Origin: Bauldia sp.
GTDB lineage: Bacteria; Pseudomonadota; Alphaproteobacteria; Rhizobiales; Kaistiaceae
Length of the DNA: 29,607 bases
Direction of reading: 5' to 3'
Assembly (NCBI GenBank): GCA_020442095.1
Contig: JAGRKY010000001.1
Coordinates: 1 to 29,607 of the forward strand
Part shown: piece after piece, positions 6,467 through 14,825 of the stretch
Position numbering within the stretch: position 1 is the stretch's first letter
Layout of the letters: each line of letters opens with the position of its first letter
Program-made: the position numbers and the translations under genes
The notes under the pieces: generated by a model
Database searches by the model: none
What the model was told of the DNA's origin: nothing
The model's input: only the letters and a program-made list of their open reading frames with translations

Positions 6467-8089
6467 ATGACCGACTACGATCGCGACAAGCTCGGGCATG
6501 GGAGCGACCGCGCCGAGCCGGCCCTCGAATGCAAGGGACTGGTCAAGACGTTCGGCGGGGTCAGGGCGCTCCGCGGAGTCGATTTTTCGGTTCCGCGCGG
6601 AACCGTCGAGGCTCTGGTCGGCCAGAACGGAGCCGGCAAGTCGACGCTGATCGGGATTCTCACCGGCCGCATCGCGCCGACCTCAGGCGATTTGCGGATC
6701 TTCGGCACGACGCCCGTGCCGGGGGATCCGAGGGCCTCCCGGGCCGCGGGCCTGGTCGCGATCTATCAGGAACTCACGCTCGTCCCGGCGATCACGGCCG
6801 AGGAAAACGTATTCCTCGGCATGACGCCGAGTGTCGGCGGCTTCGTCGACCGCAAGAAGATGCGCGCTGCCTATCGCGAGTTCTGCGCGCGCCTCGACGT
6901 CAATATCCCGCCACGCACCCTGGCCAAGGACCTCTCAGTCGCCGATGGCCAACTCCTCGAGATCATGCGGGCGTTGGCGGCGGATGCCAGGATCATCCTG
7001 CTTGACGAACCCACTGCCGCCCTGTCGGTCAGCGAACGCAACGCGCTGCTCAAGCTTGTGCGGCAACTCCGCGAGCAGGGTGTCACCATGGTGTTCATCT
7101 CGCACAACCTCGAAGAGGTTCTTGGCGTCGCCGATCACGTCACCGTTCTGCGTGACGGCTCGGTCGCCGGCGGCGGACCGGTCGAGGAATGGACGCGCGG
7201 CAAGCTCGTGCGGACCATGCTCGGCGACAAGGCAAGGCACCTGGCGCAGGAACTCCTCGACGAGGACACGTCGGTCCCGGCCAGTCCGGTCGTGGCCGAC
7301 GCGCCGGTGGAGAAGCCCCGGGACGATGCAGCCCCGATTCTCGAAGCGACCGGCGTGACCCTCAGTGGCGCGATCACCGCGATTGATGTGACGGTCCGCC
7401 GTGGAGAGATCCTCGGGCTCGGTGGGGTCGCCGGTTCGGGCCGGTCGAGTCTGATGCGCTGCCTTGCCGGCGCCGAACCGGAGTCGCGCGGTGCGCTGCG
7501 AATTGACGGGCGGGACGTGCCTTGGCCGCGCTCGGTTGCCGCCGGTCTCAAGAACGGCGTCGCGCTCATCCCTGAGGATCGAAAGAACCAGGGCCTGGTC
7601 CTGCCGATGAAGGCAGTCGACAACATCGCGCTCGCCAGGTTCAGCAAGGTGGCCCAGGGCGGGTGGTGGCTTTCCCATGCACGGATGCGGAAATACGTCG
7701 CCGAATTCGTCGGGGAGTTCGGGTTTGATCCGGCGCGGCTGGATGCCCCGGCCGAGACCCTCTCAGGAGGCAACCAGCAGAAACTGATGCTCGCGCGCTG
7801 GCGTTACGAGACGCCCCGCGTGATCCTCGCCGACGAGCCGACCCGCGGTGTCGACGTGGGGGCGAAGGAAGAGATCCTGCAATCGCTGCGGCGCTTCGCC
7901 GACAACGGAATCGGCGTGATCATCGCCTCGTCAGAGCTGGAGGACGTCAGCCTCATCGCCGATCGTGTGCTGGTACTCGCCGACGGGGTCGGCGTTGCCG
8001 AGCTGGTCCGCGGTTCAGAGCCGGTGCATGTGCACGAAATCCTGAGCGCGGCGCTCGAGCCGTCGCGCGAAACGCCGAGCGCGGCCTAG
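6467..8089 (+). CDS. Sugar ABC transporter ATPase with two nucleotide-binding domains (RbsA-like)
   Basis: A 540-residue cytoplasmic ATPase with the RbsA/MglA architecture. Domain one has Walker A GQNGAGKST (52-60), a weakened signature LSVADGQ, and Walker B ILLDEPTAAL. Domain two has the degenerate Walker A GVAGSGRSSL, with Arg in place of Lys as is usual in this family, then the signature LSGGNQQK and ADEPTRGVDVGA. It powers the permease encoded next. ATG 6467 is preferred over GTG 6461 two codons earlier; neither has a strong ribosome site, and translation may depend on the upstream gene's message. The 126-base gap to the binding-protein gene contains a strong hairpin. Confidence 0.95.
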   Translation: MTDYDRDKLGHGSDRAEPALECKGLVKTFGGVRALRGVDFSVPRGTVEALVGQNGAGKSTLIGILTGRIAPTSGDLRIFGTTPVPGDPRASRAAGLVAIYQELTLVPAITAEENVFLGMTPSVGGFVDRKKMRAAYREFCARLDVNIPPRTLAKDLSVADGQLLEIMRALAADARIILLDEPTAALSVSERNALLKLVRQLREQGVTMVFISHNLEEVLGVADHVTVLRDGSVAGGGPVEEWTRGKLVRTMLGDKARHLAQELLDEDTSVPASPVVADAPVEKPRDDAAPILEATGVTLSGAITAIDVTVRRGEILGLGGVAGSGRSSLMRCLAGAEPESRGALRIDGRDVPWPRSVAAGLKNGVALIPEDRKNQGLVLPMKAVDNIALARFSKVAQGGWWLSHARMRKYVAEFVGEFGFDPARLDAPAETLSGGNQQKLMLARWRYETPRVILADEPTRGVDVGAKEEILQSLRRFADNGIGVIIASSELEDVSLIADRVLVLADGVGVAELVRGSEPVHVHEILSAALEPSRETPSAA

Positions 8090-8128
8090 TGGCAGTCGGC
8101 CGGCATCCGAAGGAAGAAGCAACGGAAC

Positions 8129-9145
8129 ATGAGTGTCATGACTGAAACCCGCACGAGACCCTTGCCCGCTCCCGAAGCGGCCGCGCCGGTCCCTGCTGCG
8201 AATTCGACCCTTCGCAACCTGTGGCACCACTTCGTGCATCTGGGGATGGTCTGGGTGCTCGTCGTCGTCGTCGTCGCAGCGCAGATCGTCTATCCGGGGT
8301 TCCTCGCGCCGCGGAATATCGGCTTCATCATCTCGCAGAACGCCCCGACCGGCATCATCGCCGTCGGCATGACGATGGTCATGATCGCCGGCGGCTTCGA
8401 TCTTTCGGTCGGGGCGATATACGCCGCCGGCGCGGTGATCTTCGCCGACATGGCCAATCACATGCCGCTTCCGCTGGCGCTGGTCGTCGCGATCCTGCTC
8501 GGCGCGGTGCTCGGACTTATCAACGGGCTCCTCGTCACCAAGGTCAAAATCAACGCATTCATCGCGACGCTTGGAACGGCATCCGTCTTCGGCGGCGCGA
8601 CGTATTTCTATACAAATTCCGGACCCGTAAATGTCTATGTCGACAATTTCGACATCCTCGGCCTCGGCAGGACGCTGGGCCTCGCCAATGCCACCTGGAT
8701 CCTCGCCATTGCCTTCGTCCTCGGCGCGTTGACCCTGTCGCGCACCGTATTTGGCCGTTCGCTCTATGTGGTTGGCGGCAATCCGGAGGCGGCGCGGCTC
8801 GCGGGCATGCAGGTCGATCGCCTGAAGGCCGCGACCTTCGTGATCGTCGGCGTCTGCGCCGCCTTGAGCGGAGCCATTATCGCCTCGCGCGTCGGCGTCG
8901 GCCAGGCCGAGATCGCCGGAAGCATGTCGCTCGACGTCATTGCGGTCGTGGTGATCGGCGGCACGTCGCTGTTCGGCGGCGAAGGCTCGATGTGGCGCAC
9001 CGCCGTCGGCCTGCTCATCGTCGCCTGCCTCGGCAATGTCTGCGATTCCCTTGGCCTCGACAGCAACAGCCAGTCGATCATCAAGGGCGGAATCATCCTC
9101 GGGGCCGTCGCCCTTGATGCCGTGTCGCGGCGAAAGAGGCGCTGA
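8129..9145 (+). CDS. Sugar ABC transporter permease (RbsC-like, CUT2)
   Basis: A 338-residue inner-membrane permease of the BPD_transp_2 family with about 9-10 hydrophobic segments. The N-terminal ~30 residues are hydrophilic and rich in Ala and Pro. It carries the usual GMTMVMIAGGFDLSVGA motif in the second-third helix region and the cytoplasmic coupling segment GNPEAARLAGMQVDR. ATG 8129 is preceded by AAGGAAGAAG. With the two preceding genes it forms a complete one-permease importer of the ribose type. The end is a basic SRRKRR tail, which fits an inside C-terminus. Confidence 0.95.
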   Translation: MSVMTETRTRPLPAPEAAAPVPAANSTLRNLWHHFVHLGMVWVLVVVVVAAQIVYPGFLAPRNIGFIISQNAPTGIIAVGMTMVMIAGGFDLSVGAIYAAGAVIFADMANHMPLPLALVVAILLGAVLGLINGLLVTKVKINAFIATLGTASVFGGATYFYTNSGPVNVYVDNFDILGLGRTLGLANATWILAIAFVLGALTLSRTVFGRSLYVVGGNPEAARLAGMQVDRLKAATFVIVGVCAALSGAIIASRVGVGQAEIAGSMSLDVIAVVVIGGTSLFGGEGSMWRTAVGLLIVACLGNVCDSLGLDSNSQSIIKGGIILGAVALDAVSRRKRR

Positions 9146-9254
9146 TCCGAGATGCGGCGCCACGCTCTGAAAGAACCGGCTGAGCCGACCACGCGTTTCG
9201 ATTCCCACCTCGGGATCGGCATCGACAACATCGACCACCAGAGGGCCTGCGCAG

Positions 9255-9668
9255 ATGAATGACGAAACCCGGAAAGACCGATTTGAGCTGGGCCTCCAGA
9301 CCCGTCGGGAGGTCCTCGGCGCAAGTCACGTCGATCGGTCCCTGGCGCAGGCGAGCGACTTCTCGCGGCCGATGCAGGAACTGGTGACCGAATATTGCTG
9401 GGGCGCCGTCTGGGGGCGTCCGGCCCTGCCGCGGCAGGTGCGCAGCCTCATCAACGTCGCCATGCTCACGGCCCTCAACCGGCCGCACGAACTCGGTGTG
9501 CATGTTCGCGGCGCGATAACCAATGGCTGTACCGAATCGGATATCCAGGAGACGCTTCTGCAGACAGCCATCTATGTCGGCGTGCCGGCGGCGCTCGAAT
9601 CGTTCCGGATCGCCGAGCGTGTGCTCAAGGAATTGCGTGAAGATGCCGCCAAGGCGGAGGAGGGGTAG
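9255..9668 (+). CDS. Carboxymuconolactone decarboxylase (CMD) family protein
   Basis: A 137-residue single-domain CMD-family protein, the length of PcaC. The conserved block runs from RSLINVAMLTALNRPHEL through VHVRGAITNGCTESDIQETL to YVGVPAALESFRIA. It has a single Cys (NGCT) and lacks the CxxC pair of AhpD peroxidases, so it is not a peroxidase of that class. PcaC decarboxylates gamma-carboxymuconolactone, but no other protocatechuate gene is present, so the reaction here may differ. It lies 109 bases after the permease gene with GAGGG upstream of ATG 9255, and 27 bases before a dehydrogenase gene. It is probably a small oligomeric cytoplasmic enzyme of the same pathway. Confidence 0.85.
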   Translation: MNDETRKDRFELGLQTRREVLGASHVDRSLAQASDFSRPMQELVTEYCWGAVWGRPALPRQVRSLINVAMLTALNRPHELGVHVRGAITNGCTESDIQETLLQTAIYVGVPAALESFRIAERVLKELREDAAKAEEG

Positions 9669-9695
9669 CCGGGCGCGGGAAGCGGAGACTGGGAA

Positions 9696-10634
9696 ATGGC
9701 TTCGATCGGTTTCATAGGCCTCGGGCGGATGGGGATGCCGATGTCGGCGCGGCTCGTCGCGGCGGGCCATCGTCTCCTCGGCTTCGATCTTTCGGACGCG
9801 ATCCGTGCACGTTTCGCGGAGCAGGGCGGAGAGCCTGTCTCCTCTCCCGAGGAGGCGGCCGCGGCGGATGTCGTCATCCTGATGCTGCCCGATTCGGCGG
9901 CTGTTGCGTCGGTCGTCGCTGACAGCGGCTTTTCCGCCGCCATCCGGCCGGAAACGACGATCATCGACATGGGGTCTTCCGAGCCGATGGCGACGCGGGC
10001 GTTGGCCGGCGCGATGGCCGAGCGCGGCGTCCGTTTCTTCGATGCGCCCGTTTCGGGGGGTGTCCGGGGCGCCGAAGACGGAAAGCTCACCATCATGGTC
10101 GGCAGCCCGGAAGACGCATTTGCCGCGCTGGCCGACCTGCTTTCGCCGCTCGGCCGCGTCGTCCATGCCGGGGAGGTCGGCTCGGGCCACGCGATCAAGG
10201 CACTGAACAACCTTCTGTCCGCGACCCACCTGATGGCGACCAACGAGGCGATCCGCGTCGGGAAGAACTTCGGTCTCGACCCGAAGGTCATGCTCGACAT
10301 CATCAACTCGTCGAGCGGTCGCAGCGGTTCGAGCGAGGTCAAGTGGCCACGCTTCATCCTCAACGAGACCTACGACTCGGGATTTGCCCTTCGGCTGATG
10401 CTCAAGGACATGAAGATTGCCGTCGGGCTCGGCGAGGAAGTCGGTGCGCCGATGGCGCTCGGCAAGGACGCCGAAATGCTGTGGGAAGAGGCGGCCGCTA
10501 TCCTCCCGGCAACAGCTGACCACACGTTCGTCGCGACATGGTCCGGTCCCGTGGAAGGCGAGCTGCCTTCGCGAAAGCCGGCGGCCCCGGAAGATTATGA
10601 TCGGCGCGACGACCATGTGACAAAATCATGCTGA
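9696..10634 (+). CDS. HIBADH-family NAD(P)-dependent oxidoreductase
   Basis: A 312-residue beta-hydroxyacid dehydrogenase of normal length. It has GLGRMGMPMS (8-17), the substrate loop FFDAPVSGGVRGAEDG (115-129), and catalytic Lys168 in KALNN, then the helical C-terminal domain ending GKDAEMLWEEAA. The family includes 3-hydroxyisobutyrate dehydrogenase, tartronate-semialdehyde reductase and L-threonate dehydrogenase. It is clearly different from the long homologue at 2012-3277, so the cluster carries two members, perhaps for two steps or two stereoisomers. GGAG-type sequence is upstream. The stop is 20 bases before the preferred start of the regulator gene. Confidence 0.92.
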   Translation: MASIGFIGLGRMGMPMSARLVAAGHRLLGFDLSDAIRARFAEQGGEPVSSPEEAAAADVVILMLPDSAAVASVVADSGFSAAIRPETTIIDMGSSEPMATRALAGAMAERGVRFFDAPVSGGVRGAEDGKLTIMVGSPEDAFAALADLLSPLGRVVHAGEVGSGHAIKALNNLLSATHLMATNEAIRVGKNFGLDPKVMLDIINSSSGRSGSSEVKWPRFILNETYDSGFALRLMLKDMKIAVGLGEEVGAPMALGKDAEMLWEEAAAILPATADHTFVATWSGPVEGELPSRKPAAPEDYDRRDDHVTKSC

Positions 10635-10653
10635 CATGGCAAGGTTTCACCTG

Positions 10654-11391
10654 ATGACCGACACCAATTCGCTTGCCAAATCCTGGAACGCTGAGCCCAT
10701 TGGCCGGGTTGCCGCGCCTTTGCGCGAGCAGGTCATCTCGGCGCTGCGTCAGGCGGTGATTCAATACCAGCTCAAACCGGGACAGCGCCTGATCGAGCGG
10801 GAACTCATTGAGCAACTCGGCGTGTCGCGGACGACGATCAGGGAGGCGCTTCGCGAACTCGCGTCCGAGGGGCTGGTCACGGTCATCCCCCAGAAAGGCG
10901 CCATCGTCAGCGCGCCCTCAGGGGAGGACGCGGCCGACCTCTACGAGGTGCGGGCGTGTCTCGAATCGCTGGTGGTACGACACTTCGTCGAGCGGGCGAG
11001 CGACGCGCAGATCGCCGATCTCAGCGCCGCGGTCGACGAGCTCGAAGCCGTGACCGAGGCTGTCACCGACGTGCGGGAAATCCTGAACACCAAAGGCCGC
11101 TTCTACGAGGTCCTCCTCGAGGGCGCCCGGAGCGCCGTCCTCCAGACGATGCTGGAGATCATCCAGCTCCGCGTTCAGATCCTTCGCACGGCTTCCCTGT
11201 CGAGTGTCGGGCGACCAAAGGCGATGATCGCCGAGCTGCGGGCAATCGTCGACGCGATCGCGCAGCGTGACGCCGACCGCGCCGCGGAACTCTGCGCCGA
11301 GCATGTCCGCTCGGCGGCTCGTACCGCGCTCCGGGGCCTCGAAACCGAATCGGTCGACGGGGTCTTGTCCGCTACGGCTTCCGCCTCCTAG
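10654..11391 (+). CDS. GntR-family transcriptional regulator, FadR subfamily (FCD domain)
   Basis: A 245-residue regulator. The N-terminal winged helix spans about residues 23-87 with LKPGQRLIERELIEQLGVSR and TTIREALRELASEGLV typical of GntR. An all-helical FCD effector domain follows. FCD domains usually carry metal-binding histidines (D..FH, EH..I, H near the end). Here the first is FYEVLLEGA, with Tyr for His, and the second is AELRAIVDAI without His; only the last (AEHVRSA) remains, so it may sense its ligand without a metal. ATG 10654 has AAGG upstream; the earlier ATG 10636 does not. It lies inside the rightward operon and is the best candidate to bind O1 and O2 near 5.1 kb. Confidence 0.92.
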   Translation: MTDTNSLAKSWNAEPIGRVAAPLREQVISALRQAVIQYQLKPGQRLIERELIEQLGVSRTTIREALRELASEGLVTVIPQKGAIVSAPSGEDAADLYEVRACLESLVVRHFVERASDAQIADLSAAVDELEAVTEAVTDVREILNTKGRFYEVLLEGARSAVLQTMLEIIQLRVQILRTASLSSVGRPKAMIAELRAIVDAIAQRDADRAAELCAEHVRSAARTALRGLETESVDGVLSATASAS

Positions 11392-11459
11392 CGATCTCTT
11401 TTTCTGCGCCGGGCCACGGGGCCGGCTGTCTCATTCCATTCTTCCATCGAGGTTCGATT

Positions 11460-12230
11460 ATGGCGCTGACTTCCCGCCAGGAAGAGGTAAAGGCCGAGTT
11501 CGTCCGGGAACGCGGCGTCTGGGGCGAGGTGTGGGAGTGCTTCCTTCAGCTCGATCCGGAATTCCTCTCCGCCTACCTGGACTACTATATGGTTCCGTGG
11601 CGCAAGGGGCACCTGGACGCCAGGACGCGCGAGTTCATCTACATCGGGCTGGATGCCGCCGCGACCCATCTCTACGAGCCCGGGCTTCGGCTGCATATCC
11701 GCGAAGCCCTCAAGCTCGGCGCCTCCGCAGGCGAAATCGTCGAGGTCATCGAGCTGGCCTCGACGCTCGGCATTCATTCCGTCACCGTCGGCATGCCGAT
11801 CCTGACCGAGGTCCTTGCAAGACATGGCCTGCGCGACGGCCCGGCTCCCCTGACCGAGCGGCAGGAAGCGCTGAAGGCGGCTTTCGTCGAGAAACGCGGC
11901 TACTGGAGCAGTTCGTGGGACGAGACGCTGGAGCTCGATCCGGACCTCTTCGAAGCCTATACCCGCTTCTCGTCGCTGGCGGCCCGATCCGGGCTGCTCA
12001 GCACCAAATCGCGCGAGCTGATCTGTCTCGCCTTCAATGTTGCGACCACGCATCTCTACGAACCCTCGATCCGCCTCCATTTCGACAACGCGCTGACCGC
12101 CGGCGCGACGCTGGACGAGATTCTCGAGACGATCGAGATCGCAAGCGTGATCGGACTTCACGCGGCAACGATGGCAATGCCGATCCTTGCCGACGAACTT
12201 GCCCGCGCAGCGAAGGCGAAGGACCAATGA
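11460..12230 (+). CDS. Tandem-duplicated carboxymuconolactone decarboxylase-family protein
   Basis: A 256-residue protein made of two similar CMD-like halves. Half one (about 1-125) starts LTSRQEEVKAEFVRERGVW and half two (about 130-256) starts LTERQEALKAAFVEKRGYW. Both contain LDP, a THLYEP..RLH motif (THLYEPGLRLH, THLYEPSIRLH) and end in a MPIL segment. No cysteine is visible in the core helices, so it is not an AhpD-type peroxidase. The function of such proteins is poorly known; in this setting a decarboxylase, isomerase or lactone-handling role is possible. ATG 11460 is preceded by GAGG. The stop overlaps the aldehyde dehydrogenase start by 4 bases, which suggests coupled translation and a shared pathway. 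Confidence 0.85.
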   Translation: MALTSRQEEVKAEFVRERGVWGEVWECFLQLDPEFLSAYLDYYMVPWRKGHLDARTREFIYIGLDAAATHLYEPGLRLHIREALKLGASAGEIVEVIELASTLGIHSVTVGMPILTEVLARHGLRDGPAPLTERQEALKAAFVEKRGYWSSSWDETLELDPDLFEAYTRFSSLAARSGLLSTKSRELICLAFNVATTHLYEPSIRLHFDNALTAGATLDEILETIEIASVIGLHAATMAMPILADELARAAKAKDQ

Positions 12231-13696
12231 ACATAGTGACAGATGCCGACACCGCACTTCCCGTCTCGGTGCCGACTGGCCTCTTCATCGACGGGAAGTG
12301 GCTGGATTCCAGCAGCAACGAAACAATGCCGGTGATCGATCCTGCGACCGCGCAGCCGTTTGCAACGGTCGCCGACGGAACGGCGGAAGATGCGCGCCTG
12401 GCCATGGATGCGGCTGCCCGCAAACAGGCCTCTTGGGCGAAGGTGCCGCCGCGCGAAAGGGGCGAGATTCTGCGTCGCGCCTTCCAGATCATCCTGGATC
12501 GCAAGGAGGAACTCGCCCGCCTCATCACGCTGGAGATGGGCAAGCCGCTTGCGGAATCGCTCGCCGAGGTGATCTACGCGGCCGAGTTCTTCCGGTGGTT
12601 CTCGGAGGAAGCGGTGCGTCTCAGCGGAAGCATGACTCTCGCGCCGGACGGCCTGTCGCGCCTGGTGACGATGAAGCAGCCCGTGGGGCCCTGCTTCCTG
12701 ATCCTGCCCTGGAACGTGCCGTTGGCAATGGGTACGCGCAAGATCGGGCCGGCGATTGCAGCCGGCTGCACCATCGTCGTCAAGCCGGCCGCCCAGACCC
12801 CGCTGTCGATGAACATGCTCGCCGTCATCCTGACGGAGGCTGGCCTGCCGGACGGCGTGCTCAACGTCGTCCACACCTCCAGGCCCGGAGAGATCACCAC
12901 GGAGATCCTGGGCGATTCCAGGCTGCGCAAGCTGTCGTTCACCGGGTCGACCGCGGTCGGTCGCCGGTTGATCGAACAGTCGGCCCGGGGCCTGCTCCGC
13001 GTGTCGATGGAGCTTGGCGGCAACGCGCCGTTTATCGTTTTCGAGGATGCCGACATCGACCAGGCGGTAACCGAGGCGATGAAGGCGAAGCTGAGGAACA
13101 ATGGTGAAGCCTGCACCGCGGCGAACCGGTTCTATGTGCACAGAGGGGTCGTCGCCTCGTTCACGACGAAGCTGAAGGAGAAGTTTTCCGCGCTCGTCGT
13201 CGGGGCAGGCAGCCGACCCGATGTCACGCTCGGTCCGCTGATCGATCAGAAGGCGGTCGACAAGGTCAGCCGTCTGGTGCGGGCGGCCATCGAAGATGGC
13301 GCCGAGCAGGTTTATGTCGGCTCGATCCCCAATGACGGCGGCTACTACTACCCGCCGTCGATCCTGGGCAATGTCTCGCCGACGTCCCCCATTCTCGCCG
13401 AGGAGATATTCGGTCCGGTCGCGCCGATCGTTACCTTCGACGAGGAGGAAGAGGTTCTGGCGTGGGCGAACGAGACCGAATACGGGCTGTCGTCCTATGT
13501 CTTCACCAACCGGGTCGACCGGGCGCTCCGTGTCGCGGATACGCTCGAGGTCGGGATGGTGGGGCTCAACAAGGGCGTCATTTCGAATCCGGCAGCGCCT
13601 TTCGGCGGGATCAAGTCGAGTGGCTTCGGCCGCGAAGGCGGCGCCGAAGGCATCGCCGAGTATCTGGAAACCAAATACCTCGCGATCGACGGTTAG
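12227..13696 (+). CDS. NAD(P)-dependent aldehyde dehydrogenase (succinate-semialdehyde dehydrogenase-like)
   Basis: A 489-residue ALDH-superfamily enzyme of typical length. Active-site residues are N163 (PWNVPL), K186 (VVKPA), E262 (MELGGNAPF) and the nucleophile C296 (NNGEACTAANR). The coenzyme loop FTGSTAVG is at 238-245. KPAAQTPLS and GEACTAANR are closest in style to GabD/aldA-type semialdehyde dehydrogenases. It oxidises an aldehyde to a carboxylic acid in the cytoplasm. ATG 12227 overlaps the preceding TGA (ATGA), with GAAGGA just upstream; the frame is open far upstream but that part is not ALDH-like. It is probably a late step of the rightward pathway. Confidence 0.94.
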   Translation: MNIVTDADTALPVSVPTGLFIDGKWLDSSSNETMPVIDPATAQPFATVADGTAEDARLAMDAAARKQASWAKVPPRERGEILRRAFQIILDRKEELARLITLEMGKPLAESLAEVIYAAEFFRWFSEEAVRLSGSMTLAPDGLSRLVTMKQPVGPCFLILPWNVPLAMGTRKIGPAIAAGCTIVVKPAAQTPLSMNMLAVILTEAGLPDGVLNVVHTSRPGEITTEILGDSRLRKLSFTGSTAVGRRLIEQSARGLLRVSMELGGNAPFIVFEDADIDQAVTEAMKAKLRNNGEACTAANRFYVHRGVVASFTTKLKEKFSALVVGAGSRPDVTLGPLIDQKAVDKVSRLVRAAIEDGAEQVYVGSIPNDGGYYYPPSILGNVSPTSPILAEEIFGPVAPIVTFDEEEEVLAWANETEYGLSSYVFTNRVDRALRVADTLEVGMVGLNKGVISNPAAPFGGIKSSGFGREGGAEGIAEYLETKYLAIDG

Positions 13697-13969
13697 GCGT
13701 CTGATTCTTCCTGGTTGGCCTGTGAGTCCCAACCGGACGCCGCCAGTGCGTGCAGCGTGGCGGCACGGATGGGTATCCGGGCTCTCCACCGCAGATCGAC
13801 TTCGTAACGTCCCGGCGGTATTAGAAGATATGGCAAACGCCAGTTCATCCGCGCATTTCGGCGCAGTCGTGCGGCCAGCCGATCAGGCCACACTCCTGCG
13901 CGACCCGGCGCCTGCCGCCGATAGGGCGACTCGCGTCGTGACCGCAGAAGACCGCGGAGTCTGAGCGGC
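13697..13969. other. Gap of 273 bases with no recognisable gene
   Basis: Frames are open here on both strands, but none has family resemblance or a ribosome site. A weak hairpin, GGTTGG (13713-13718) with CCAACC (13729-13734), follows the aldehyde dehydrogenase stop and may slow transcription. The next gene is in the same direction, so it may still be read from the same transcript. Confidence 0.4.
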
Positions 13970-14794
13970 GTGGCGGACGCGGCAAAAGCGTCGCTCAACA
14001 CGGTGACGGTCAGAGCGCAGTGGGATCTCCGACAGTGTGTCGAGGGCTGTCTGCTGCATGGATTTGCCGGCATTGCGCCATGGCGCGATGTCGTTCAGGC
14101 GGCCGGCGTCGACGAAGCGGCGCGGATGATCCGCGGCTCGGGCCTCGAGGTGACCGGGCTTTGCCGCGGCGGCATGTTTCCGGCTGCGACCCCGGCTGGC
14201 CGCCAGGCGGCGCTCGACGACAACTTCCGCGCCGTCGACGAGGCGGTGGCGATCGGCGCCAATTGCCTGGTTCTCGTCTGCGGCGGCCTTCTGGAAGGCT
14301 CCAGGGACATTATCGGCGCGCGCCTGCAGATCGAGGAGGGGATCGCACGCCTCCTCGAGCATGCCCGGCCGGCCGGCATGCCGCTCGCCATCGAGCCGCT
14401 CCATCCGATGCACGCGGCCGATCGTGCCGCGGTGAACACGCTCGCCCAGTCCAACGACCTCTGCGACCGCCTCGGCGAGGGTGTCGGACATGCCCTCGAC
14501 GTCTATCACGTATGGTGGGACCCGGCCCTCAAAGCCGAGATCGAGCGCGCCGGCAAGGAGCGGATCCTGGCGTTCCACGTTTGCGACTGGCTCGTTCCGA
14601 CCCGGCACATGCTCACCGACCGGGGGATGATGGGCGACGGCGTGATCGATATCCCGCAGATCCGCGCCTGGGTCGAAGACGCCGGCTATGACGGCCTCTA
14701 CGAGGTCGAGATCTTCTCCGAACTGGATTGGTGGACCCGCGATCCCGACGAGGTCATGCGCGCGATCAAGCATCGCATCACCACGTCGGTCTGA
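13970..14794 (+). CDS. Sugar phosphate isomerase/epimerase (xylose-isomerase-like TIM barrel)
   Basis: A 274-residue AP-endonuclease-2/xylose-isomerase-like TIM barrel. A plausible metal site is E142 (AIEPLHPMH), D177 (ALDVYHVWWD), H203 (AFHVCDW) and E247 (YEVEIFSE). The start SLNTVTVRAQWDLRQCVEGC followed by GIAPWRD is typical of a conserved subfamily near IolE/IolI and hydroxypyruvate isomerases. GTG 13970 is the start; GGAG lies about 11 bases upstream and the protein reads well from there. Family members isomerise or epimerise ketoses, inososes or keto acids, or act as dehydratases. It is the last gene of the rightward set, 273 bases after the aldehyde dehydrogenase gene, so it might also have its own promoter. 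Confidence 0.88.
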   Translation: MADAAKASLNTVTVRAQWDLRQCVEGCLLHGFAGIAPWRDVVQAAGVDEAARMIRGSGLEVTGLCRGGMFPAATPAGRQAALDDNFRAVDEAVAIGANCLVLVCGGLLEGSRDIIGARLQIEEGIARLLEHARPAGMPLAIEPLHPMHAADRAAVNTLAQSNDLCDRLGEGVGHALDVYHVWWDPALKAEIERAGKERILAFHVCDWLVPTRHMLTDRGMMGDGVIDIPQIRAWVEDAGYDGLYEVEIFSELDWWTRDPDEVMRAIKHRITTSV

Positions 14795-14809
14795 CCGGTC
14801 GGGACGGTG

Positions 14810-14824
14810 CCCCGGCCGCCGGGG
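14810..14824. terminator. Hairpin between convergent genes
   Basis: CCCCGG and CCGGGG pair around CCG in the 31-base gap between the isomerase stop and the stop of the opposing MBL hydrolase. It can act on both strands. Only TT follows on the plus strand, so it is a weak intrinsic terminator at best. Confidence 0.5.
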
Positions 14825-14825
14825 T

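Noticed and set aside
9255..9668. PcaC and a protocatechuate pathway
   Set aside because: No other pca gene is present and the neighbours are sugar-type importer and HIBADH genes.
11267..13696. Start of the aldehyde dehydrogenase far upstream of 12227
   Set aside because: Sequence before 12227 in that frame is a shadow of the tandem CMD gene; the ALDH begins at ATG 12227 with GAAGGA upstream.
13693..14073. Small minus-strand gene in the gap after the aldehyde dehydrogenase
   Set aside because: It overlaps the well-supported isomerase gene, has no ribosome site and no recognisable domain.
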